This document shows, one piece after another, positions 24,058-31,587 of a stretch of DNA of 55,619 nucleotides (positions are counted from its first letter, which is position 1; the number at the start of each line of letters is the position of its first letter). The notes under the pieces were generated by a model that was given only the letters and a program-made list of their open reading frames with translations, was not told the DNA's origin and did not search any database. Source of the stretch: an uncultured Collinsella sp. GTDB taxonomy: Bacteria; Actinomycetota; Coriobacteriia; Coriobacteriales; Coriobacteriaceae. A program made the translations under genes and the position numbers. Location of the stretch: assembly GCA_900540855.1 (NCBI GenBank), contig UQHK01000015.1, positions 1 through 55,619 of the forward strand, read 5' to 3'.

Positions 24058-25360
24058 AGATGGTGAATTCGGCGAAGTTACGGTCGCCGCCTGCGGTATC
24101 GGTGTCGCCTGTTGCGGTTGCCGGCGCCAACGCGTCGCCGCCGACGCTTTGCAGCAGCTCGGCCACGTTGGCGTCGGGGTTTTGGCATAGGATGTCGAGC
24201 AGCTCGATAAAGTCACGAATGACTTCACGCGGCGTCAGATGCGTGTCGGCTCCCACGCGACCGAACTCGATCTTGAGGAAGTCCACCAAGTCGTTCTCGG
24301 TAAGCGTGGGCGTCCAGCCAAAGTAGCCGGCGTGAATTTGCATGAGTTTTTCGATCAGCACCAGCAGCTCCTCGTAGGTGAGTGGCTGCAGGCGGATGAT
24401 GGGCGCGAGCATGTCCTTAAGGTCTTCGCGCGCAAAGCGGCCCTGAGCGAGTCGGCTGCGCAGGGCCTCGTAGGAGAACACGCCGCGGCGGCGGTCTTCG
24501 ATGGAGGTTGGCGTGCCGCCCATGATCATGCCCAGGTACTGCGCCTTGCCTTGGAGCGTGTCGTTGTACATGGTCAGGATCTTCTCGTAGTTGTATTGGC
24601 GCGTGATGGCGTTGGGAATCTTATACAGATTCACGAGTTCGTCGATGAGCACCAGCATGCCCTTGTAGCCGCTGCAGACCAAAAAGCGCGCAATGAGCTT
24701 AACGTAGTCGTACCAGTCGTCATCGCTGATGATGGTCGAGGAGCCCAGCTCGGCGCGTGCCTCGCTCTTGGTGCGGTATTCGCCGCGAATCCATTTGGTC
24801 ACGCGGCTCATGGCCTCTTCGTCGCCCCCGGATGCGGCCATGCGATAGCGGCGGAGCATGCGGGTGAAGTCGAAGCCGTGGACCATCTCCTCGAGCGGGG
24901 CCAGTTGGGCATTGACGACCGACTCGTCGACGTCGGCACACGAGGCGACCCAGCGATCCAGAATAAGGTTGAGCGCACCGCCCTCGGGGCGCGTCTTGGT
25001 CGATATATTGCGGATGAGCTCGCGGTAGGTGGCAAGGCCCTGTCCCTGACCGCCCTGCAGGCGGCGCTCGGGCGACAGGTCGGCATCAGCGACGACGAAT
25101 CCCTCGCCCATGGCGTGCGTGCGGATAGTCTGGAGCAAAAAGCTCTTGCCGGCGCCGTAACGACCGACCAGAAAGCGGAAGCTCGCGCCACCGTCGGCGA
25201 TGAGACTCAGGTCGGTGAGCAGGGCGCGGATCTCGACCTCGCGCCCTACGGTGATGTAAGGAAGGCCGATGCGCGGGACCACACCGCCCTTGAGCGAGTT
25301 GAGAATGACGGCAGCGACGCGCTTGGGCACGCGAGGTGCTGCGGATGCGGTATCACTCAT
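24056..25360 (-). CDS. sngB: BrxD/DUF2791-like ATPase, Shango SngB
   Basis: This 434-residue P-loop ATPase of the DUF2791 (BrxD-like) group is known from BREX type 2 and Shango defence loci. Walker A is LVGRYGAGKSFLLQ (about 65-78) and Walker B is GMLVLIDELVNLY (about 233-245). An N-terminal VPKRVAAVILNSLKGGVVPRIGLPYITVGRE and a C-terminal helical domain (LTYEELLVLIEKLMQIHAG, DFLKIEFGR) are typical. The start overlaps the TerB gene stop by 8 bp, so translation is coupled. The surrounding genes point to Shango rather than BREX, since pglX, pglZ and brxC are absent. Confidence 0.88.
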   Translation of the reverse strand: MSDTASAAPRVPKRVAAVILNSLKGGVVPRIGLPYITVGREVEIRALLTDLSLIADGGASFRFLVGRYGAGKSFLLQTIRTHAMGEGFVVADADLSPERRLQGGQGQGLATYRELIRNISTKTRPEGGALNLILDRWVASCADVDESVVNAQLAPLEEMVHGFDFTRMLRRYRMAASGGDEEAMSRVTKWIRGEYRTKSEARAELGSSTIISDDDWYDYVKLIARFLVCSGYKGMLVLIDELVNLYKIPNAITRQYNYEKILTMYNDTLQGKAQYLGMIMGGTPTSIEDRRRGVFSYEALRSRLAQGRFAREDLKDMLAPIIRLQPLTYEELLVLIEKLMQIHAGYFGWTPTLTENDLVDFLKIEFGRVGADTHLTPREVIRDFIELLDILCQNPDANVAELLQSVGGDALAPATATGDTDTAGGDRNFAEFTI

Positions 25361-27113
25361 GGTCTAGGTATCCTCTCACGTCTGCTTCGTAGTCCTCGAT
25401 AATCTGCGGCCCTGCTGCGCTAAATTCAATTACGGTGTCGCCCACCAGGTCAAAGAGCGCCTCGTTGATGGTATCGACGAGCATGTCCTCGCTCTGCTCC
25501 GATTGCACTACCGCCGATTCCGCCTGTACTGCGTTGTGCTCGAGCAGCGCGCGGAGATAGGCGTCTGCGGCGGGCGCGAGTTCGTTTGTGGCGTCAGCGG
25601 GCGTAGCAGCTGCGAACGCGGGCGTCGGCGCGAGAAGCGGTGCCACGACACCAAACTGTTCGGTGGATATGGTCGGCTCGTCGGACTCGTCCTGCCCTGC
25701 AGCCGCCGCGACCGCCTCGACCGTCGCGTCGGCTACGGGCTCGGCTTCCGGTTGCCCTGAGTCCGCTGCCTCGGCTTCTGCGGACGCGCCGTCCTCGCGT
25801 TCCTCGTCGATCAAAAGCGCTTCGCGCGTTTGTGCGGCAGCGCTCCGAATGTGCCCCAGCTGGCTCAAATCGATATCGATCTTGACGGGCTGGTGTGCGG
25901 CGTCCCACGAAAGCCATGCCACAATCTCGTCATCGATAATCTTGGCCAGATATTTGGGGACCTTTTCTTCCTTAAGGGGATGGGCGGGGTCCAGCGCCAG
26001 GCGCAGGCGTTGGTCGCAGGCGCGCATCATTTCACCGAGCTTGCTGCTCTTTTGCCTGCTACCGTGAATCCGCATGCATTCCCAAAAACCGTTTTGGCAA
26101 CGGTAGATATGGATGGGGTCCAGACGGTATTCGCAGTCCTCGTGGCGCTCGGGCGCAAAGAATACGGCCGAGGCAAACATGGTGTAGGGCATGGCCGTCT
26201 CCTCCCCAAATAAACTTGCCACGATGCCGGTCTTTCGGTGCGTGTCATAGTAGCGCGCTATGCGGACATACACGGCGCACGCCACGTGGCACAGATCGCG
26301 GTGGTGGCTGCGGTCGAGCCGCGAGTTACTTAGGTTGTACGTGGAGAGGGCGTTGATGGCGGCCATGAGTCGCTCCTCGCGCACCTCATCGGGCGGAAGG
26401 GGGAGCGTGGGCTCGGAGGTTTTGCGACGCTTGGGTGCCGGGTCAGACGGCGTCGGTGCTGGTACAAGGTCTCGTGCCGCGCGCCGCAGCTCGATAAGGG
26501 CGTTATCGAATATGACGGTTTTAGAGTCGCGAAGCAGCTTGGGGTCGAGCCCGTGGAACACGGCGTAATCTTGCAGCCACACGCGCGCAAACCGGTCGAT
26601 GCCGGGCTCGAAGGCGCGATAGACATCCCAAAAAGCCTTGATCTTGTTAAAACCATCGAGTGGATTATCTACGCCAATGCCGCAGATCAGCTCATAGAGA
26701 TACAGAAAGGCAAAGGACGTAGACGTTTCCTCGACGGTTCCGCGGCGCACTTGGGCACGCCAGGTAAAGTAGCCGCGCAGCTGCCGGTCGCTCATGGCGT
26801 TGTAGGTGGGAAAGTACGACTTAAAGGTGCCGTTGTAGGGACAGTCGTCCTCAAAGTCGGCCATCAGCAGGCCCTGGCGGTAAAAAAGCTCGGCTTCCGA
26901 AAGCCAGCGGCCCGCACCGCCCTTGGGGTCATCCTGCCAGCGCGATATCTCGCGCATTTTACGGTACTGGTCGGGGAGGAAATTCTGCATCTGTCGGCCG
27001 GTTTTGAGAATCGGCTCGTCTGCGTAGGTTTCGTTTGAGAAGCGGGCGGACTGATGGGTCCGGGCCTCGGCCATGATGCGCTCGATGAGCATCTTGATGT
27101 CCTGGTCGGCCAC
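25353..27113 (-). CDS. sngA: TerB-N/TerB-C domain protein, Shango SngA
   Basis: This is a 586-residue protein. The N-terminal half matches TerB-N (YFPTYNAMSDRQLRGYFTWRAQVRRG, about residues 100-125, then SFAFLYLYELICGIG). The C-terminal part (MPYTMFASAVFF through VAWLSWDAAHQPVKIDIDLSQL) matches TerB-C. A linker with PAPKRRKTSEP and an acidic Ala-rich stretch (about 440-540) are low-complexity. The start is GTG 27113, with GAGGAGG 4-5 nt before it. It is first in the operon sngA-sngB-sngC; TerB-like proteins are thought to sense or anchor complexes in stress and defence systems. Confidence 0.85.
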   Translation of the reverse strand: MADQDIKMLIERIMAEARTHQSARFSNETYADEPILKTGRQMQNFLPDQYRKMREISRWQDDPKGGAGRWLSEAELFYRQGLLMADFEDDCPYNGTFKSYFPTYNAMSDRQLRGYFTWRAQVRRGTVEETSTSFAFLYLYELICGIGVDNPLDGFNKIKAFWDVYRAFEPGIDRFARVWLQDYAVFHGLDPKLLRDSKTVIFDNALIELRRAARDLVPAPTPSDPAPKRRKTSEPTLPLPPDEVREERLMAAINALSTYNLSNSRLDRSHHRDLCHVACAVYVRIARYYDTHRKTGIVASLFGEETAMPYTMFASAVFFAPERHEDCEYRLDPIHIYRCQNGFWECMRIHGSRQKSSKLGEMMRACDQRLRLALDPAHPLKEEKVPKYLAKIIDDEIVAWLSWDAAHQPVKIDIDLSQLGHIRSAAAQTREALLIDEEREDGASAEAEAADSGQPEAEPVADATVEAVAAAAGQDESDEPTISTEQFGVVAPLLAPTPAFAAATPADATNELAPAADAYLRALLEHNAVQAESAVVQSEQSEDMLVDTINEALFDLVGDTVIEFSAAGPQIIEDYEADVRGYLDHE

Positions 27114-27149
27114 CGCTCCTCCTCTCGAACACAGCTACGGTGACCTCAT

Positions 27150-27158
27150 ATCATAGCA
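27150..27158 (-). promoter_or_regulatory. Candidate extended -10 promoter of the Shango operon
   Basis: On the minus strand TGCTATGAT is an extended -10 element (TGn plus TATGAT), about 37 bp before the GTG start of sngA. The expected -35 area reads CGAACA or nearby, a poor match, which an extended -10 can tolerate. Confidence 0.4.
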
Positions 27159-27200
27159 CAGCATCAAACAGATGTTCGAGATACCGCTGCGTTGATAGAT

Positions 27201-27917
27201 TTAGAACAGGAGGGCGTAGATGACGGCGATGACGACGGAGGGAAGCATATTGGCCGTGCGGAAGGTCTGAGGACGGATGAGGTTGACGCCGACGCAGAAG
27301 ATGAGCATGGAGCCTACGAGCGAAAGGCTGTTGAGGGCAGCTGTGGTCATGATGGGGGAGAGCGCGCCGGCAAACAACGTGATCGTCCCCTGGAACACGG
27401 CGACGGGCAGGGCGGAGAAGATGCAGCCGCGGCCAAGCGAGGCCGTCATGGTGCAGACGATGATGCAGTCCAGTGCGCCCTTGAGGGCAAGCGTTGACCA
27501 GTCGCCGAGCAGGCCGTCCTGGATCGATCCCACAATGGCCATGGCGCCGATGCACACGGTGAGTGAAGTCGAGACAAAAGCGTTGGTGAACTCGTTATCG
27601 CCCTCACTGCCAGTCTTGCGCTTGAGCCATTCGCCAAGGTTCTCGATGGCGGCCTCCAAGTTGATGGCCTCGCCGATGAGCGAACCGAGCGCAAATGAGA
27701 CGATGAGCATGGTGGTACCGGTGGTCGCTAGCGCCTTTCCATCGATGATGAGCATCTTTTGCATGGTGCCGCCCAGGCCGATAAACAGGACGCACAGCCC
27801 CGATGCTTTCATGAGCGTGTCTTGGATGCGCGGTGTAATGAAGCGGCCGCCCGCTAATCCCAAAAGACCGCCCGCAACTAAAAGCGCAACGTTGATGATT
27901 GTTCCCAAGCCCGGCAT
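27201..27917 (-). CDS. DUF554 integral membrane protein
   Basis: This 238-residue membrane protein of the DUF554 (YqgA) family has about seven hydrophobic segments (LGTIINVALLVAGGLLGLAGG, LCVLFIGLGGTMQKML, MLIVSFALGSLIGEAINLE, LTVCIGAMAIVGSI, DCIIVCTMTASLGRGC, LPVAVFQGTITLFAG, SLVGSMLIFCVGVNLI). The transported substrate is not known. ATG 27917 is selected because AGGAGG lies 4 nt upstream and the family starts with MPGLGTIINV; the open frame extends 69 nt further without support. Confidence 0.9.
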   Translation of the reverse strand: MPGLGTIINVALLVAGGLLGLAGGRFITPRIQDTLMKASGLCVLFIGLGGTMQKMLIIDGKALATTGTTMLIVSFALGSLIGEAINLEAAIENLGEWLKRKTGSEGDNEFTNAFVSTSLTVCIGAMAIVGSIQDGLLGDWSTLALKGALDCIIVCTMTASLGRGCIFSALPVAVFQGTITLFAGALSPIMTTAALNSLSLVGSMLIFCVGVNLIRPQTFRTANMLPSVVIAVIYALLF

Positions 27918-28035
27918 GAGCCCTCCTGTATTGATGCCAACGTGGCAATCGTAGCAGAACGAAATGCGAGGCACATCGCGACTCATCTAATACGTTATAT
28001 AAGTGGTATTAGGAATGATGCGCAGCATTTAAGCC

Positions 28036-29466
28036 TCAGGTGGTTGTCGGGACATAGGGGTAGTAGTCAAAGCGCAGTGTCATAAGCCGCTGCGGGGATT
28101 CAATAGCCGCGGCGATGATATTGGCATCGCGGGCACGATCAAACCCTTCGAGTTCGATCTGATACGAGACGTCTTGCATAATGTCCAGACGTCGCCAGGC
28201 TAGAAGTGTGTTGCCATCGAATTCCAAGGTCTTGCCTCCGTCTGGGGCAACGGCGTATAGACGCAGTTTAGCGGTGGTTGCAGGGTCGACAACCGTGACC
28301 TTTTTAATTTCGTTTCGAGTATTCTTGGCGCCCAACAAGGTGAGCAGCGTTGGGGCCACGACCTCGCCCGATGGCAAATAGACGACTTCGATGGATTCGG
28401 GAAATGCGATGATGGCCGACTTGCGGACGGGCTGATTGGCGGCGGCAACTTCGATGTTTGCAGCATCGATGACCTCTGTGTGGTCGAGGGCGGCAAGCAC
28501 GCAGCAGTTACCTTCATCGATCTCCTGAGGATCAGCAAGTCCCAGACTGTCCGCGAGTTCGGGATCGTTTGGACCGGTAGCGGGCTCATTCGGTGCTTCG
28601 AAAGAAGCTGGGACGCTGTTTGTCGGCGACGGCGTGTCGCCCGCACCTGCTTCTTTGTCCGTGCTCTCTTCTTGTATGGTTGCGTTGATGGGTTCGTCGT
28701 TTGAGGGGAGCGTCTTGGCGTCAAGCGCGGAGGGGACAATCCCGACGGCTCCGGATCCGTTCCACTCCATCTCGAGAAGCGCCGGGTCGGCAAGAATGCG
28801 TTGCCTGCCTAGCGTGTGGGTATCGATCGCAATAGGGCCTGCCTCCGTCCCGCGCGTAAGGCTGAGCGATCCGGCCGGCTTCTCGAAATGAATGTCTGTG
28901 TCTTCGGTACTGGCGGCGTAGAACAGCAGGGATGCTTCTCCCGCCGCGATGGCATCGGTGCCCGCCTTGGTCAGCCGCAGCGATGCCGTGAATGAGAGGG
29001 TGGGCTGCACATCGTCTGCATTCGCGGCGGCGCAGCCCAGACATATACCGCCTCCTTTCTCAAAAAACGTATCGTCGAAGACGACCTTCGCTCCGTTCGC
29101 CGAGTCATCGACCGAAGCGATGTCGATGCGCAGCTCTAAATTGCATGGATCGCCATCTGCATCGAGCACAACCGAGCGCCACGTGCAGACGGCGCACCCC
29201 GCCTGGGAGCCGCTTGCCTTGTTCGAACGATTGATATCCACGACTATCGAGCCGTCCGTATTACGACGAAGGCATCCCGAGGTTGAGATCGCGGCCTGTG
29301 CGATCGAAAAACGCTTGCACGAAATGGCGCTCGACGGATTTAGGGCGGAACTTAGGGCTGCTGGTAAGGAGTCTGCCATGACGGGAGTCGCCCAAGCGGC
29401 GACAGGCGTTCCGGTTGCGAGCGCGCCGCAGAGTGCGACGACGGGCAAAAGGTTCTTCGATGCCAT
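28036..29466 (-). CDS. Secreted hypothetical protein, 476 residues
   Basis: I do not recognise a family. A signal peptide is visible (MASKNLLPVVALCGALATGTPVAAWATPVMA, cut about residue 26-31). The mature part is Asp/Ala-rich with eight or more cysteines (CKRF, CLRR, CAVCTW, CNLELRI, CLGCAA, NCCVL), including CxxC pairs, suggesting disulphides or metal binding. A Pro/Glu/Thr-rich low-complexity stretch spans about 270-330. There is no sorting signal or transmembrane segment at the C-terminus (FDYYPYVPTTT). GGAGA lies about 5 nt before the ATG. It is last in a minus-strand cluster of exported proteins, so it may act with the LAQTG protein and the 199-residue protein just upstream. Confidence 0.75.
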   Translation of the reverse strand: MASKNLLPVVALCGALATGTPVAAWATPVMADSLPAALSSALNPSSAISCKRFSIAQAAISTSGCLRRNTDGSIVVDINRSNKASGSQAGCAVCTWRSVVLDADGDPCNLELRIDIASVDDSANGAKVVFDDTFFEKGGGICLGCAAANADDVQPTLSFTASLRLTKAGTDAIAAGEASLLFYAASTEDTDIHFEKPAGSLSLTRGTEAGPIAIDTHTLGRQRILADPALLEMEWNGSGAVGIVPSALDAKTLPSNDEPINATIQEESTDKEAGAGDTPSPTNSVPASFEAPNEPATGPNDPELADSLGLADPQEIDEGNCCVLAALDHTEVIDAANIEVAAANQPVRKSAIIAFPESIEVVYLPSGEVVAPTLLTLLGAKNTRNEIKKVTVVDPATTAKLRLYAVAPDGGKTLEFDGNTLLAWRRLDIMQDVSYQIELEGFDRARDANIIAAAIESPQRLMTLRFDYYPYVPTTT

Positions 29467-29484
29467 GGGGTCTCCTTAGCTAAT

Positions 29485-29766
29485 TTAGTGCGGCCTGTCC
29501 ATGTTTTGTTTCTGGCTGCGTTTGATGTGCAGACCGAGGCCGGCGGTTCCTGCGCCTGCTGCTGTGGCGCCTGCTGCCAAGAGCCATCGTCTGTCGCCTG
29601 TCTGCGCCAACGGTTCCTCGCGGTCGCCGCGGTCGAGCTCCGAGAGGTCGACCGTCACTTGCGTGGCGGCCTGCGCCTGTTCTTGCTGGGCAAAGGCCAT
29701 GGCTGGCCCAAACGCTAGGATGCCGACGGCGGCGGCCAGGGCGACGGCCTTATGCCGTGTGCGCAC
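29485..29766 (-). CDS. Small exported protein with LAQTG sortase-type signal
   Basis: This 93-residue protein has a signal peptide (VRTRHKAVALAAAVGILAFG then PAMAFA, cut near residue 25), a short acidic mature segment (QVTVDLSELDRGDREEP) and a C-terminal sorting signal: LAQTGD, a hydrophobic stretch (WLLAAGATAAGAGTAGLGL) and a basic tail (HIKRSQK). LAxTG is the motif used by class E sortases in high-GC Gram-positives. The start GTG 29766 overlaps the upstream stop by 17 bp, suggesting coupling, but its ribosome site is weak. The mature part is only about 45 residues, so it may be a cell-wall anchor or scaffold peptide. Confidence 0.6.
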   Translation of the reverse strand: MRTRHKAVALAAAVGILAFGPAMAFAQQEQAQAATQVTVDLSELDRGDREEPLAQTGDRRWLLAAGATAAGAGTAGLGLHIKRSQKQNMDRPH

Positions 29767-30349
29767 CGGGCTCGACCGTCCAGGTGATCGTTGCAACCTG
29801 ATCGCCTTCGCCGGTTGCGCGGAAGATGTCGCGCGTGACGCGGGCGACGTTTCCGCTTGTCTTGAGTTTAATTTTGTCCTTGCCGCCGGCAATGCCCTGG
29901 TAACCCATGTCGAAGGCTGCGTTCTTGGAAAGATCGAGGCCCGTCCCCTGCATTGCGGCGCTGGCGTTCTGGAGTGCGCCGTCGGGGCCGACCTTAAAGT
30001 CGATGGAGTTCTGCGCGGTTCCGGCCTTGGCGTCGGCGGCAATGGTCCAGGTGTTCATGGCGTCGATCTTCATGTTGGTGACATGGATGCCGTAGGCCGA
30101 ATGATTGTCGATGGTGGTTGCGTCTTCTGAGGGGCCCTGAAGCGTGCCGTCGGCCTTGGCGACGAAGGGAATAACCGTCGGAACTTTGAACTCAACGTTG
30201 TCGATCTCGGTCCTGACCATTACTTTCGTGGTTCCAACGCGCCCGGCTGCCATAGCTGGCGTCGGGGCGGCGCCCATTGCGAGCGCGAGCGCGAGCCCTG
30301 CGCCCACGACGAGCGCTCTGGCTCCGTTCATGTTCCTGGTGATGTCCAT
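29750..30349 (-). CDS. Secreted hypothetical protein, 199 residues
   Basis: A clear signal peptide (ARALVVGAGLALALAMGAAPTPAMA, cleavage about residue 35) precedes a mature domain of about 164 residues that lacks cysteine. The pattern VPTVIPFVAKADGTLQGPSEDATTIDNHSAYGIHVTNMKIDA resembles surface proteins with a beta-sandwich that carry N-rich strand ends in gut Gram-positives. I cannot name the family. AAAGGA lies 6-7 nt before the ATG. Neighbours are an LAQTG peptide, a 476-residue secreted protein and a membrane-anchored 169-residue protein, all on the same strand. Confidence 0.75.
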   Translation of the reverse strand: MDITRNMNGARALVVGAGLALALAMGAAPTPAMAAGRVGTTKVMVRTEIDNVEFKVPTVIPFVAKADGTLQGPSEDATTIDNHSAYGIHVTNMKIDAMNTWTIAADAKAGTAQNSIDFKVGPDGALQNASAAMQGTGLDLSKNAAFDMGYQGIAGGKDKIKLKTSGNVARVTRDIFRATGEGDQVATITWTVEPGAHTA

Positions 30350-30438
30350 GGTCGTTCCTTTCTATTCGCCGCGGGCCGTCCCCGCGATGATTGGACGAAT
30401 GCTGGTGAATTGCGTGCGGTGCCGCGTCGGCCGGAAAG

Positions 30439-30948
30439 CTAGTTCTCGGCTTGCTCAACCCGTACCTTGACACGTGTCGGATTGCCGTGGCTGTCGAGGG
30501 TCTTTGCATCGAGTGCCTGGATCTCGATGTACGCCTCGCCTTCTTTGATGTCGCCGGCGGGGCACGTCTCGATTGTCTTGCCGGTCTCGACCACACCGGA
30601 TTCGTACATGGTCTCGTCGTTTTGGATGACGCGGAATCGCTGGGGAAATTTATTGTCTTGGACGTTTTGTACGTTGACGCGCAGCTTGCCGCCTTTTTGC
30701 AGCTGGGCGACCGGTGCGACCGAAATCGTCATCATGTTGTCGCGGACGATGGCGTCGAGCTCATCTTGGATTTCCTGACGCGTTTTGCCCTCGGCCGTCG
30801 TAACCGAAGCGCCCGCCTCGGGTACGGGCTGCGACTGCCAAGCGTATAGTCCTACGGCGACAAGGGCGCAGACGATGGCCAAGCAGGCAACGATGAGCTT
30901 CTTGCGACGACCCAGGCCTGCAAAGTGGGGCGGCTTCTTTGCGCTCAT
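30439..30948 (-). CDS. Single-pass membrane protein with extracytoplasmic domain
   Basis: This 169-residue protein has a basic cytoplasmic start (MSAKKPPHFAGLGRRKK), one transmembrane helix (about 18-36, LIVACLAIVCALVAVGLYAW) and an extracellular beta-rich domain (SGVVETGKTIETCPAGDIKEGEAYIEIQAL). This domain has the cadence of small Ig-like surface subunits seen next to secreted fibre-type proteins; I do not claim a family. The much longer frame that extends upstream has no support. It overlaps the preceding 98-residue gene by 4 bp (ATGA), so the two are coupled. Confidence 0.7.
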   Translation of the reverse strand: MSAKKPPHFAGLGRRKKLIVACLAIVCALVAVGLYAWQSQPVPEAGASVTTAEGKTRQEIQDELDAIVRDNMMTISVAPVAQLQKGGKLRVNVQNVQDNKFPQRFRVIQNDETMYESGVVETGKTIETCPAGDIKEGEAYIEIQALDAKTLDSHGNPTRVKVRVEQAEN

Positions 30949-31241
30949 GCGGCATCCTTGGTGGTATAGACGCGCGCAAAGGTGGACGGGTCCGCTCCAA
31001 AGAGCATATGAAGCATCAGACGGCGCGAGTAGACAAGCTCGTCGAAGTCGGGAGGGAGCTCGATGTCGTGGATATGCGCGATGTGGTGGGCGAGCGCCGA
31101 GAACGACTCGGGGTCGCAGATCACATCGGTGGTAACGTGGTAGACCGCCGTATCGGGGAATGCCTCTTCGTCGAAAGGCAGGAGATGGGGATCGTCGTCG
31201 ACTTCGATGGCGATGCCGTACTGGGGCCAGTAATATGCCAT
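30945..31241 (-). CDS. Mini DUF559-like protein, 98 residues
   Basis: The protein opens YWPQYGIAIEVDDDPH and continues VYHVTTDVICDPESF then SRRLMLHMLF. This parallels the C-terminal core of the 375-residue nuclease-like protein at 3551-4678: AIECQGKGSH, VFLLTHGQISDEDRF, LLRSELF. The segment between the two blocks, which in the nuclease holds RDADRMTALQAMGYD, is about 15 residues shorter here. It therefore looks like a shortened, probably non-catalytic relative. GGGAGG is about 5 nt before the ATG. It is the first gene of the exported-protein cluster and overlaps the next gene. Confidence 0.55.
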   Translation of the reverse strand: MAYYWPQYGIAIEVDDDPHLLPFDEEAFPDTAVYHVTTDVICDPESFSALAHHIAHIHDIELPPDFDELVYSRRLMLHMLFGADPSTFARVYTTKDAA

Positions 31242-31587
31242 GGGAACCTCCCTGCTTCTGGGGCCAAAACTTCTGTCGGTTTTGGCTGTCGATGCCGACG
31301 GTATCAGCCGCTACTTGACCAATTGCTGACCAAATGCTTGACGGATTGGTGTCTCCGCAGGTAAAAGGCGGCAAAAAATACTCCAACTTTTTTCGAGTGA
31401 CAATCGCGCGGTCGGCGACGGCGGGGCCATATGTGTCAAAAGCATCGTCTGCCGAGGAAATCAAGCCGCTCGCCGAATTGCACGAACGTAAAAATCGCCA
31501 ATTATGGAGACGGTCTCGAACACGTCGACGAAACGATGCGGTAACATCTCCCTGCAAACACTGTAGTTAGCTAAAGGTGGAGTTCGC
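31242..31587. other. Intergenic region between divergent transcripts
   Basis: This 346-bp gap lies between the mini-nuclease gene (minus strand) and the FAD oxidoreductase gene (plus strand), so promoters for both are expected. Visible are a hairpin GCCAAAAC/GTTTTGGC (31263-31286), two short direct repeats of the form GACCAA(T/A)TGCT(T) (31316-31336), a TTGACG near 31338, and the A6...T6 element AAAAAATACTCCAACTTTTTT (31375-31395), which could be a weak terminator or DNA-bending site. I see no gene. Confidence 0.35.

Noticed and set aside
21495..27113. BREX type 2 locus
   Set aside because: The ATPase and helicase resemble BrxD and BrxHI, but pglW, pglX, pglY and pglZ are absent and a TerB-N/C protein is present, which fits Shango.
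30949..31557. N-terminal extension of the 169-residue membrane protein frame (372 codons in total)
   Set aside because: It overlaps the 98-residue gene in another frame, is Arg/Pro-rich and has no ribosome site; the ATG at 30948 begins a normal cytoplasmic-plus-helix topology.
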